NCBI GenBank assembly: GCA_964440345.1
Contig: CAYTSA010000082.1
Span: forward strand, 1-17,664
Origin: CAYTSA01 sp964440345
GTDB taxonomy: Bacteria > Desulfobacterota > Desulfovibrionia > Desulfovibrionales > Desulfovibrionaceae
Length of the DNA stretch: 17,664 nucleotides
Direction: 5' to 3'
Shown here: one piece after another, positions 6,936 to 14,163 of the stretch
How the letters are laid out: each line of letters opens with the position of its first letter
How positions within the stretch are numbered: position 1 is the first letter of the stretch
Translations under genes and position numbers: made by a program
The notes under the pieces: model-generated
The model's input: the letters and a program-made list of their open reading frames with translations, nothing else
The model's database searches: none
What the model was told of the DNA's origin: nothing

Positions 6936-8134
6936 ACTCCAAAGACGACGCCAGCACCCCGGCCGCAACGCTGGATAAAAATCGCAAGGACGTCAAGCTC
7001 TTGGTCGTGGACGATTCCCAGACCATGCGCATGACCCTGGGCTGGATACTGGAAAAGGAATATCCGGTGGCTCAGGCCGTGGACGGTCTGGAGGGCGTCA
7101 AGCTTTACGATTCCTTTAATCCAGACATCATTCTGCTGGACCTGAATATGCCCCGCATGGACGGTTTCGGCGTTATTGACCACATCCGCCGCGAATGCGG
7201 AGACCACGACACGTTCATCCTCGTGCTTACTGCTGCTGAAGGTTCCGCCCTCAAACCCAAGGCGCTGAATATGGGCGCCAACGATTTTTTGTACAAGCCA
7301 TTTGACAAGGTGGAGCTGATGGCCCGCATTGGCGTGGCCGAGCGGCAAGTGCGGCTGACCAGGCAGTTGCGGGACTATCTGGCCAAAACCACGCGGGAAA
7401 TCGATCTGTTGGCCTCACTGCAAAGCCGGCTGCTGCCTCAGGCCAGCCCGCTGTTGCCTGGCGTTAAAATTCGCTCATTGTACCGGCCCTCCGGCATGGC
7501 CAGCGGCGATTATTTCGACTACTTTCCTATCACTGGCGGAAGGTTGCGCGTCGTAGTGGCGGACGTATCCGGACACGGCGCCCGGGCTGCGTTCATCATG
7601 GCCATTGTCCGCACCCTGTTCCGTACCACAACAAACGCGTTCATGGCTTTGCCGGAGCTCTTGCAACTGGTGAATTCGCATCTCGTGCAGATAGTAGGCG
7701 CTGAGAATGATTTTGTGACGATTTTCGCTGCAGACCTTGATTTTGCCGCTGAAAGCATGGAGTATATCAACGCAGGGCATTGCCCTGGTTTGCTCCGGGT
7801 CAATGGCGACACTATACGTAAGCTCCAGCCTATGGCCCCATTGCTGGGATTTTTTGAAATAGACTTTGAATGTGCTACAGTCAGCATTCCATCGCCAGCA
7901 GAGCTGTTTTTGTACACAGACGGGTTTTATGAATGGGAGCGCAGTCCAGGAGAATTGCTGGACCCGGACGATTTTTTCAATCTTGCGTCGCACACGATAA
8001 CTGAATCCAATGCGGACAATGCAGAATTTCTGGACCGCCTTATGGAGAATTTAACCACTCTGGCGCAAGACCAACTGCAGTTCCGGGACGACTTGACCGC
8101 CGTATGGGTTAAGACGGAGACAGACCATGACTGA
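6932..8134 (+). CDS. Response regulator with SpoIIE/RsbU-type PP2C phosphatase output
   Basis: 400 residues. The receiver domain (about 20-140) is intact: acidic pair D27-D28 in VVDDSQ, phospho-acceptor D70 in ILLDLNMP, T100 and K122 in YKPFD. A short helical linker leads to a SpoIIE-type PP2C serine phosphatase (about 165-395) with the metal-binding motifs SGDYFDYF (D193), VVVADVSGHG (D211), INAGHCPG, LYTDGFYEW (D330) and FRDDLTAVW (D386-D387). By family precedent it dephosphorylates a STAS anti-anti-sigma-type protein when its receiver is phosphorylated. GTG 6932 overlaps the dtd stop by four bases, implying translational coupling. The next gene, an RsbW-like kinase, begins inside its last eight bases, and two STAS substrates follow. 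The histidine kinase that would feed it is not in this window. Confidence 0.92.
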   Translation: MNSKDDASTPAATLDKNRKDVKLLVVDDSQTMRMTLGWILEKEYPVAQAVDGLEGVKLYDSFNPDIILLDLNMPRMDGFGVIDHIRRECGDHDTFILVLTAAEGSALKPKALNMGANDFLYKPFDKVELMARIGVAERQVRLTRQLRDYLAKTTREIDLLASLQSRLLPQASPLLPGVKIRSLYRPSGMASGDYFDYFPITGGRLRVVVADVSGHGARAAFIMAIVRTLFRTTTNAFMALPELLQLVNSHLVQIVGAENDFVTIFAADLDFAAESMEYINAGHCPGLLRVNGDTIRKLQPMAPLLGFFEIDFECATVSIPSPAELFLYTDGFYEWERSPGELLDPDDFFNLASHTITESNADNAEFLDRLMENLTTLAQDQLQFRDDLTAVWVKTETDHD

Positions 8135-8549
8135 ATACAGACTTCACGGTCCAGCCTCTCCAATAGCCAGCCGCGCCTTGGCAAAGGCGGCGTTGACCAT
8201 TCTGGCGGAGTTTATTTCTAACAAAGAAACCTTGTATAATTTCGACCTGTCCCTTTCTGAAGCTTGCGCAAACGTAGTCCGCCACGCGTATCCCGACTGT
8301 CTGAACGGCGTACTGGAAATAAGCATGCTCGTGGAACCCGGCAAAACCGTGTCTGTGGAAGTATCCGACTGGGGATGCGGCTTCGGAGCACTGCCTAAGC
8401 CGGTAAAGAATGCTGCTCCTGAGGCGGAAGGCGGCCGCGGCCTGTTTATCATGTCTGAACTCGCTGACGTCTTTGACTTGCGGTCTGAGAACGGGCGACA
8501 CACTGTATACATGCAAAAAAAAGTGGATATAGACCAATGGAAAACTTGA
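8127..8549 (+). CDS. RsbW/SpoIIAB-like serine-protein kinase (anti-sigma factor type)
   Basis: 140 residues, GHKL-type ATPase. The N box is SEACANVVRHAYP (E45, N49), the G1 box DWGCGFG (81-87) and the G2 box GGRGLFIM (102-109), all as expected for the HATPase_c_2 family. Such kinases phosphorylate STAS partners and, when free, bind a sigma factor or another target. The gene overlaps the phosphatase gene by eight bases and the first STAS gene by thirteen, so the three proteins are probably made together. No sigma factor gene is nearby, so the final target is unknown. Confidence 0.9.
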   Translation: MTEYRLHGPASPIASRALAKAALTILAEFISNKETLYNFDLSLSEACANVVRHAYPDCLNGVLEISMLVEPGKTVSVEVSDWGCGFGALPKPVKNAAPEAEGGRGLFIMSELADVFDLRSENGRHTVYMQKKVDIDQWKT

Positions 8550-8881
8550 AAGTAGAACAACGCGGCAAAGGTTTTTTTCTCTCCTTGAGCGGGGAGATCA
8601 CCCTGGAGGTCACGGCAGAACTGAAAAACGCTATCGATGCTGAAACAGAACAAGTTGAATTTTCTGTTCTGGTCATGGACCTGAGCGAAGTAAGCTTCAT
8701 GGACAGTTCCGGGATAGGCTTTCTGGTTGCGCTCACCACTCGGCTCAAGGGACAAGGCCGGGCGCTGTATCTGTACATGCCCAGCACCCAGGTCCGAAAA
8801 ACCCTTGAGCTGGTGCAGCTCAGCAATTTCTTTCACATCATTGCAGACGACGATGAACTCATAGCCCTGCTGCCCGGCTAA
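8537..8881 (+). CDS. STAS-domain protein, anti-sigma factor antagonist (copy 1)
   Basis: 114 residues, a single STAS domain. The phosphorylation motif MDSSGIGFLV has Ser57-Ser58, matching the site used in SpoIIAA/RsbV. Expected role: bound or phosphorylated by the RsbW-like kinase and dephosphorylated by the SpoIIE-type phosphatase, both encoded immediately upstream. The start overlaps the kinase gene by 13 bases. It aligns without gaps to the following gene over the full 114 residues, at about 44% identity by my hand count. Confidence 0.9.
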   Translation: MENLKVEQRGKGFFLSLSGEITLEVTAELKNAIDAETEQVEFSVLVMDLSEVSFMDSSGIGFLVALTTRLKGQGRALYLYMPSTQVRKTLELVQLSNFFHIIADDDELIALLPG

Positions 8882-8901
8882 TTTTTCCAGGAGACGGAAC
8901 C

Positions 8902-9246
8902 ATGGACTATCTGCACGTTGACCGCACCAACAGCACACTGTTTTTTCGTTTGCGCGGATCCATAACGCTGGAGCACACCCAGGCCCTGAAACGCGAAGCA
9001 GACGCAGCGCTAAGCCAAGCTGGCCTGGACACCGTGATCGTCGATTTGTCCCGCACGGACTCGTTGGACAGTTCGGGCATTGGCTTTTTGGTTACCATGA
9101 ACACCGGCGCCAAGAAAAAAGGGATGCAGCTGTATTTACTGCAGCCAGGACCACAAATTCGCAAGACCCTTGAAATGGTCCAGCTGCTCGACTACTTCCA
9201 AATTATGGACAACGAAGACGAATTGTGGGCTGTTATTTCTGACTAA
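8902..9246 (+). CDS. STAS-domain protein, anti-sigma factor antagonist (copy 2)
   Basis: 114 residues, same length and register as the preceding STAS protein, with LDSSGIGFLV and Ser57-Ser58 in the same position. The conserved C-terminal QIRKTLEMVQL segment is shared as well. ATG 8902 has a good ribosome site, AGGAG eight bases upstream, unlike copy 1, which starts inside its neighbour; this allows different expression levels. The two genes are a tandem duplication that has diverged, so they may serve different partners. Confidence 0.9.
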   Translation: MDYLHVDRTNSTLFFRLRGSITLEHTQALKREADAALSQAGLDTVIVDLSRTDSLDSSGIGFLVTMNTGAKKKGMQLYLLQPGPQIRKTLEMVQLLDYFQIMDNEDELWAVISD

Positions 9247-9302
9247 AGCATTCTTTATGCGTTTTCCTGAAACACTTGTGACCAACGGCCAGGAGAGCGG
9301 CT

Positions 9303-10424
9303 GTGCCCTATGTTCTACATCACTATTTCGACCCTGATTTTGACCACACGCACCTGCGTCCCAAACAGGACAAAAGCGGCAACGTGGACCATTACGACCT
9401 GGGCTACGTCCAGAACGTAGTCGTCACCCAGGTGCTGGCTGAACTCTTCGAAATCAAAGAAATCGACAGAGACGACCATGACCCCCGGTTCGTGCTTGAG
9501 ACCAACGCCTTTCCAAAAGGACCCGGCACAACCATTAACCCGGACAATCCCAACCAGCTGATTGCGGAAACAAACGGGTACGTTTTTTACAGCCCTGATG
9601 GCCGCATCACTGTGAAAAAAATTCTGAACATCCGTAGCGACGTCAATTTCCGCACTGGCAACATTCTATTTGTGGGCGACGTGGTGGTCCACGGCGCCGT
9701 CCGCTCCGGGTTTGCAGTAGAGGCCCGCAACATCATGGTCAAGGGCGTCATTGAAGGCGCCTCGGTGAAATCTCCTGGCAGCATCATTGCTGAAGGAGGC
9801 GTCAAAGGCGCCAAGCTGGCCAGCTTGGAGGCTGAAAAATCCATACGCGCTGCATTTTGCGAAAACGCAGAAATCAAGGCCGAGGATAATATTCACATTG
9901 CCGGGCCATGCATGCATTCTATGCTGTACGCAGGCCGGCAGGTTCTGATACAAGACCGGCTACAGGGGGGAGCACTCAGTTGCAAATCCAATGTCTACGT
10001 GGCCGGACAGCTGGGCGGCGGACAAGGAGCTGGCGCCACCGTACAGCTGGGGTACGACCCGCTGCTCATGCTACAACGAGACCAGTATGAAACAATGCTG
10101 GAGGAGATGGCGCAAAGGGAATCTGAACTGGAAGCCCGAATGGCGCATCACCCTAGCCTGCACGACGAGCTGGCCCCGGCCCTGGGACGTTTGCAGCGCC
10201 GGCAAAACGCCATCCAACGGCAACTGGCGGGCACAGTGAACCGCATCAAGGAAACTGCTGCGCCCCAGGAGAGTTCGCTTTCTGTTGCCGGGCCAGTCAA
10301 ACCAGGAGTTGATATTTATATAGGTGAAACTTTTATGCAGATAAGCGAGCAAATAGAAAATGTCACGTTCTCTCTCAAGGACGAGACTATCGTGACAACT
10401 TCGCCAGCACGAAAAGGACCGTAA
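9303..10424 (+). CDS. DUF342 / FapA-like protein
   Basis: 373 residues. Residues about 85-250 carry the DUF342 pattern: NGYVFYSPDG, ILNIRSDVNFRTGNILFVGDVVVHG, then regular short beta repeats such as IMVKGVIEGASVKSPGSIIAEGGVKGAKL and VLIQDRLQGGALSCKSNVYVAGQLGG, predicting a right-handed beta-helix. Residues about 255-320 form a charged helical, probably coiled-coil, stretch and the tail is short. FapA in Vibrio and related DUF342 proteins influence flagellar assembly or polar targeting; the neighbour motAB supports a motility link. Start GTG 9303 follows AGGAGAG five bases upstream. The gene is cytosolic by sequence: no signal peptide or membrane segment is seen. Confidence 0.82.
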   Translation: MPYVLHHYFDPDFDHTHLRPKQDKSGNVDHYDLGYVQNVVVTQVLAELFEIKEIDRDDHDPRFVLETNAFPKGPGTTINPDNPNQLIAETNGYVFYSPDGRITVKKILNIRSDVNFRTGNILFVGDVVVHGAVRSGFAVEARNIMVKGVIEGASVKSPGSIIAEGGVKGAKLASLEAEKSIRAAFCENAEIKAEDNIHIAGPCMHSMLYAGRQVLIQDRLQGGALSCKSNVYVAGQLGGGQGAGATVQLGYDPLLMLQRDQYETMLEEMAQRESELEARMAHHPSLHDELAPALGRLQRRQNAIQRQLAGTVNRIKETAAPQESSLSVAGPVKPGVDIYIGETFMQISEQIENVTFSLKDETIVTTSPARKGP

Positions 10425-10430
10425 CGCGTT

Positions 10431-11183
10431 ATGGATCTCGCAACTCTTATCGGCCTGGTCGGCAGTTTCGGCCTCATCATCGGCGCCATAGCCGTGGGCG
10501 GCGGCCTGGGCGGCTTTATCGACATCCCCTCGGTTATCGTTGTGGTCGGCGGGGTGTTCGCTGTCACGTTTGTCATGTTCCCTATGAAAACCGTCCTCGG
10601 CTCCATTAAGGTCGGCATGAAAACATTTTTCGCCTCCAGCCCAGACCCGGCGGAGAACATCCGGCAGATCGTCCAACTGGCAGAAACCGCCCGGCGTGAA
10701 AGCCTGGTGGCTCTGGAAAAAGCCAACGTGCAGGACCCCTTTCTCAACCGCGGCATACTCCTGGTGGCCGACGGCACGGAAGAAAACCTGGTCCGCAGCG
10801 TTATGGAAAATGAAATCATATACATGAAGCAACGCCACCAGGTGGGCGCCGCCGTCTTCAAAGGCATGGGCACGTTTGCCCCGGCCTTCGGCATGATCGG
10901 CACGCTCATTGGCCTGGTCCGCATGCTGCAGAACCTGGACGACCCCGCATCCATCGGCCCGGCCATGGCTATCGCCCTGCTCACCACTTTCTACGGCGCC
11001 ATCATGGCAAACGTCATGTTCTTGCCCATGTCCAACAAGCTCGAAGAACGGTCCCGGGAAGAAGCCATGTACATGGAAATCTCCATGGAGGGCGTGCTCG
11101 CCATCCTCAACGGCGACCACCCCAACATCGTCAAGGAAAAACTCATGTCCTTCCTGCCCCCGGGGCAGCGTGAAAGCAGCTAA
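10431..11183 (+). CDS. motA: Flagellar stator protein MotA (PomA-like)
   Basis: 250 residues, inner-membrane stator ring subunit that with MotB conducts ions and turns the flagellar rotor. Four hydrophobic segments are visible near residues 4-24, 32-50, 146-166 and 177-200. Family landmarks: MDLATLIGLVGSFGLI at the start, the charged cytoplasmic loop ETARRESLVALE (85-96), GTFAPAFGMIGTLIGLV (147-163) with Pro151, and GPAMAIALLTTFYGAIMAN (176-194) with Pro177. The short form and sequence style are closer to PomA-type stators, which are often sodium driven, but the ion cannot be told from this. It begins six bases after the DUF342 gene and five bases before motB. Confidence 0.94.
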   Translation: MDLATLIGLVGSFGLIIGAIAVGGGLGGFIDIPSVIVVVGGVFAVTFVMFPMKTVLGSIKVGMKTFFASSPDPAENIRQIVQLAETARRESLVALEKANVQDPFLNRGILLVADGTEENLVRSVMENEIIYMKQRHQVGAAVFKGMGTFAPAFGMIGTLIGLVRMLQNLDDPASIGPAMAIALLTTFYGAIMANVMFLPMSNKLEERSREEAMYMEISMEGVLAILNGDHPNIVKEKLMSFLPPGQRESS

Positions 11184-11188
11184 GCTCC

Positions 11189-11953
11189 ATGGCACGCAAA
11201 AAAAAAGCAGCGCCGCCGCCCCCCCCCAAAAAAAAGGGCGGCGAGAAAAAAGTCGAAGAAGGTCTGCCCATTTGGATGGCCACCTTTGCCGACATGGTCA
11301 CTCTGCTGCTGTGTTTTTTCGTGCTCCTTCTCTCTTTTGCCAAACAAGACGTCAATAAATTCAGAGACCTTATGGGCTCCATCAAGAACGCCTTCGGCGT
11401 GCAGATCAAGCGTCCGGAAGCCGAATTCTCCGCCTTCTCCCCTTCCCAATACGAACGCAAAGACGTGGAGTTGAACCAGGAAAACAAAGAAATGCTGGAC
11501 ATGGTCTTGCAGCTCAAACAGATGGTTGTCCAAGACGAACAACTGAAAAAAATCGCCAAAATAGCCACTGACGACAAAGGCGTTATTCTGCGCATACCCA
11601 ACAAGCTCCTTTTTGATTCCGGCTCCGCCACCGTAAAAAAAGACGCAGACAAAGTGCTCCAATACGTCGTCAAGACCCTGAATGAACTCAATTTCGACGT
11701 TGTCGTCCGCGGCCACACCGCCGACGTTTACGAAAAATCAGCAACCTATCCATCCAACTGGGAACTGACATCCTCACGCGCCGCGGCCGCCTTGCGCCGT
11801 ATTCTCGAAACCAGCGAAATTCCAGCTTCGCGGCTTAAAGCCGTGGGCTACGCCGACTCTCAGCCTTTGGTGCCAAACACCACAGACGCCAACAGAAGCA
11901 TCAACAACCGCACCGAATTCTACTTCCACAAGCCCAGCGACAAAGTCTGGTAA
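11189..11953 (+). CDS. motB: Flagellar stator protein MotB (PomB-like)
   Basis: 254 residues. The N-terminal cytoplasmic tail (1-25) is made of lysines and prolines. The single membrane segment WMATFADMVTLLLCFFVLLL (29-48) carries the ion-binding Asp35. A plug/linker with charged helices follows, then an OmpA-like peptidoglycan-binding domain (about 125-248) with LLFDSGSATVKKDADKVL, VVRGHTAD, NWELTSSRAAAALRRIL, GYADSQPLVPN and NRSINNRTEFYF. Nothing resembling a ribosome site precedes ATG 11189, five bases after motA, so translation is probably coupled. The tail is encoded by a run of 9 A, a run of 9 C and a run of 8 A, unusual for a structural gene. Confidence 0.94.
   Translation: MARKKKAAPPPPPKKKGGEKKVEEGLPIWMATFADMVTLLLCFFVLLLSFAKQDVNKFRDLMGSIKNAFGVQIKRPEAEFSAFSPSQYERKDVELNQENKEMLDMVLQLKQMVVQDEQLKKIAKIATDDKGVILRIPNKLLFDSGSATVKKDADKVLQYVVKTLNELNFDVVVRGHTADVYEKSATYPSNWELTSSRAAAALRRILETSEIPASRLKAVGYADSQPLVPNTTDANRSINNRTEFYFHKPSDKVW
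11198..11235 (+). repeat. Clustered homopolymer runs in the start of motB
   Basis: Runs of nine A (11198-11206), nine C (11219-11227) and eight A (11228-11235) lie within codons 4-16 of motB. Each run could slip during replication; a change of one base would shift the frame before the membrane segment and abolish MotB. Confidence 0.75.
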
Positions 11954-11959
11954 CGCGCC

Positions 11960-13669
11960 ATGGCTATCAGCGGCTTCTCATATGCAATAGAGCCTGTTTA
12001 TACAGGCGGGGACCTTGCAGACCTGCGCATCGCCTGGCCAGATGGAAAATCCTGGCTGCTGCTGGGAACGGCGGGAGAACGCCGGGAACTGGACGCACTG
12101 CGCCCGCTGCCGGAGAACATTACGGGCCTGCCTGTGCTTCTGGGTGCAGGGCTTGGCCATGCGCTTACAGAATTGCTGCGCCGCACCAAAGGGCCCGTCA
12201 TCGTCATCGACAAGGAAGCGCCCATACACCAGGCCTCCAGCCTGGGCCCGCATTCCACGGACCTGCCGGAACGCGTCGTCTGGCTGCATCCCGAAAACCC
12301 CGAAGACGCCGCCGCCGCCGTGGCCAAGCTGCAGATGCAGCATGGGGGGCTCGGTCTTTGTCTGGCCGTGAACCCGGTCTATCTGCGTCTGGACAGGGAC
12401 TACTACGACCGCGTCCGGACCCGGCTGCAGGCCGGCCAGTCCGTGAATTTCTGGGCCAAGGCTAAATACTCCAAATTCACCTCCTGGCCGCCTCGCATCC
12501 TGCTCATCACCAGTCAATATTTCCTCATGGGCGAGGTCATCGCCGCTTGCAAACGCTTGGGAGCGCCCCACCGCTTTTTGCAGATAGACAACGACGAAAC
12601 CGGCCGGGCCGAATTCATCGAGCAGCTGCTCACTGCAGTCATTGAGTTCAAGCCAGACTTTGTCTTTACCATCAATCACCTGGGCGTGGACCGCGAAGGC
12701 GTGCTGGCCGATCTGCTGCACAAACTGGAACTGCCCTTGGCCTCCTGGTTTGTGGACAACCCGCACCTGATCCTCTACCTCTACGACAAGCTCAACTCGC
12801 CTTACACCGCCATCTACACCTGGGACGCGGACAATATCCCCAGCCTGCGGGCCCAAGGCTTCGAAACCGTGGAATACCTGCCCCTGGCCACGGACCCGCA
12901 ACGTTTCATTCCCCGCACGCCGCAGCCGAACAACCCCCTGCGCTGCCGAGTAGGCTTTGTGGGCAATTCCATGCACTACAAGGTGGGCCACCGGCTGCGG
13001 GTCAGCCGGCCGCCGCGGCCGCTGCTACTGCGCTATCGGGAGATAGCCAGCCGCTTCAAGGAAAGCAGCGAACCCTCTGTACGAGCCTTTTTACAAGCTG
13101 AATTCCCGGACTTGTTTCCATATTTCGAAAGTTTTGACAACATACAGCGCAAACTGGCCTTCGAAGCCATGATCACCTGGGAGGCCACCCGGCAGTACCG
13201 GGCCTCGTGCATTGAACAAACAATGGATTTCAATCCGCTTCTGGTGGGCGACAAAGGCTGGAACATAACTTTCAAGAACAACGCTACCTGGCGCTGGCAT
13301 CCTGAGATAAGCTACTACGAGGACCTGCCCCTGTTCTACCCCCTGTGCGAGGTGAATTTCAACTGCACCAGCAAGCAGATGAAGGGCGCGGTCAACCAGC
13401 GGGTCTTCGACGTTCCCGCGGCCGGGGCCTTTGTGCTCACGGACTGGCGCGACCAGATAGACCGCCTGCTGGAGCCGGACAAGGAAGTGGTCTGCTACCA
13501 TAGCGTGGAGGAAATCCCGGACCTGCTGCGGTATTATCTGAACACCCCATCTGCCCGGGACAAGGTGGTCCAGGCTGCACGCGCCCGCGTTCTGGCCGAG
13601 CACAGCTACGAAATCAGGCTGGAACAGCTCATGCGCTCCATGCAAAAGCTTTTCGGCTATAGCATTTAA
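11960..13669 (+). CDS. CgeB-like glycosyltransferase, possibly for flagellin
   Basis: 569 residues. An N-terminal region (about 50-150) holds a glycine-rich strand-loop PVLLGAGLGHAL (58-69) followed by VIVIDKEAP (80-88). A middle part (about 175-310) resembles DUF3880, with RILLITSQYFLMGEVIAACKRLGA and LASWFVDNPHLILYLYD. The C-terminal part has the glycosyltransferase-1-type signature NQRVFDVPAAGAFVLTDWRDQ (479-499) and a final HSYEIRLEQLM seen in CgeB/spore-maturation-type glycosyltransferases. The donor sugar and acceptor cannot be read from sequence. It starts six bases after motB, so flagellin or another surface structure is a reasonable acceptor; that is inference. No terminator is visible after it. 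Confidence 0.78.
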   Translation: MAISGFSYAIEPVYTGGDLADLRIAWPDGKSWLLLGTAGERRELDALRPLPENITGLPVLLGAGLGHALTELLRRTKGPVIVIDKEAPIHQASSLGPHSTDLPERVVWLHPENPEDAAAAVAKLQMQHGGLGLCLAVNPVYLRLDRDYYDRVRTRLQAGQSVNFWAKAKYSKFTSWPPRILLITSQYFLMGEVIAACKRLGAPHRFLQIDNDETGRAEFIEQLLTAVIEFKPDFVFTINHLGVDREGVLADLLHKLELPLASWFVDNPHLILYLYDKLNSPYTAIYTWDADNIPSLRAQGFETVEYLPLATDPQRFIPRTPQPNNPLRCRVGFVGNSMHYKVGHRLRVSRPPRPLLLRYREIASRFKESSEPSVRAFLQAEFPDLFPYFESFDNIQRKLAFEAMITWEATRQYRASCIEQTMDFNPLLVGDKGWNITFKNNATWRWHPEISYYEDLPLFYPLCEVNFNCTSKQMKGAVNQRVFDVPAAGAFVLTDWRDQIDRLLEPDKEVVCYHSVEEIPDLLRYYLNTPSARDKVVQAARARVLAEHSYEIRLEQLMRSMQKLFGYSI

Positions 13670-13706
13670 CGATTGAAATGCTCTAAGACAGCCCCAGACC
13701 CGGGCG

Positions 13707-14123
13707 CTATTCCCCGATTATCTTGACCAGCACTCTTTTCCGGCGCCGGCCGTCAAACTCGCCGTAGAAGATGCGCTCCCAGGTTCCGAAGTCCAGCTTG
13801 CCGTCGGTGATGGCGACGACAACCTCCCGGCCCATGATCTGCCGCTTCATGTGCGCGTCGGCGTTGTCCTCGCCCACGTTGTGCCGGTACTGGTCCACAG
13901 GCTCGTGCGGAGCCAGCTTTTCCAGCCATTTCTCATAGTCGTGGTGCAAGCCGGATTCATCGTCGTTGATGAACACGCTGGCAGTAATGTGCATGGCGTT
14001 TACCAGCACCAGCCCCTCGCGCACGCCGGATTCGCGCAGACACTCGTTCACCTGCGGCGTTATATTGATAAACCCCCGGCGGGAGGGGACCTCGAACCAC
14101 AGTTCCTTGCGGTAGCTTTTCAT
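13707..14123 (-). CDS. YjbQ / UPF0047 family protein
   Basis: 138 residues from ATG 14123. Family motifs: GFINITPQVNECL, NAMHITASVFINDDE, LHHDYEKWLEKLAP, YRHNVGEDNADAHMKRQIMG, DGKLDFGTWERIFYGEFDG. The family is a small trimeric cytosolic protein with a metal site; E. coli YjbQ has weak thiamine-phosphate synthase activity and its physiological role is uncertain. An ATG 12 bases further upstream (14135) is possible, but AGGA would then be too close; AGGA is better placed for 14123. It is convergent with the glycosyltransferase gene across 37 bases, and 40 bases from the end of the broken hsdM gene. Confidence 0.88.
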   Translation of the reverse strand: MKSYRKELWFEVPSRRGFINITPQVNECLRESGVREGLVLVNAMHITASVFINDDESGLHHDYEKWLEKLAPHEPVDQYRHNVGEDNADAHMKRQIMGREVVVAITDGKLDFGTWERIFYGEFDGRRRKRVLVKIIGE

Positions 14124-14163
14124 GTGCAGCCCCATTCCTGATTTAAGCCGTCCGCCGAGAGCT

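Noticed and set aside
9244..9270. Hairpin and T run after the second STAS gene as an internal terminator
   Set aside because: The GCAT/ATGC stem is only four pairs with a bulge beyond it; too weak to call.
10071..11195. Open frame of 374 codons on the - strand
   Set aside because: It is antisense to the DUF342 gene's end and motA, His/Ala/Asp-rich without a family match.
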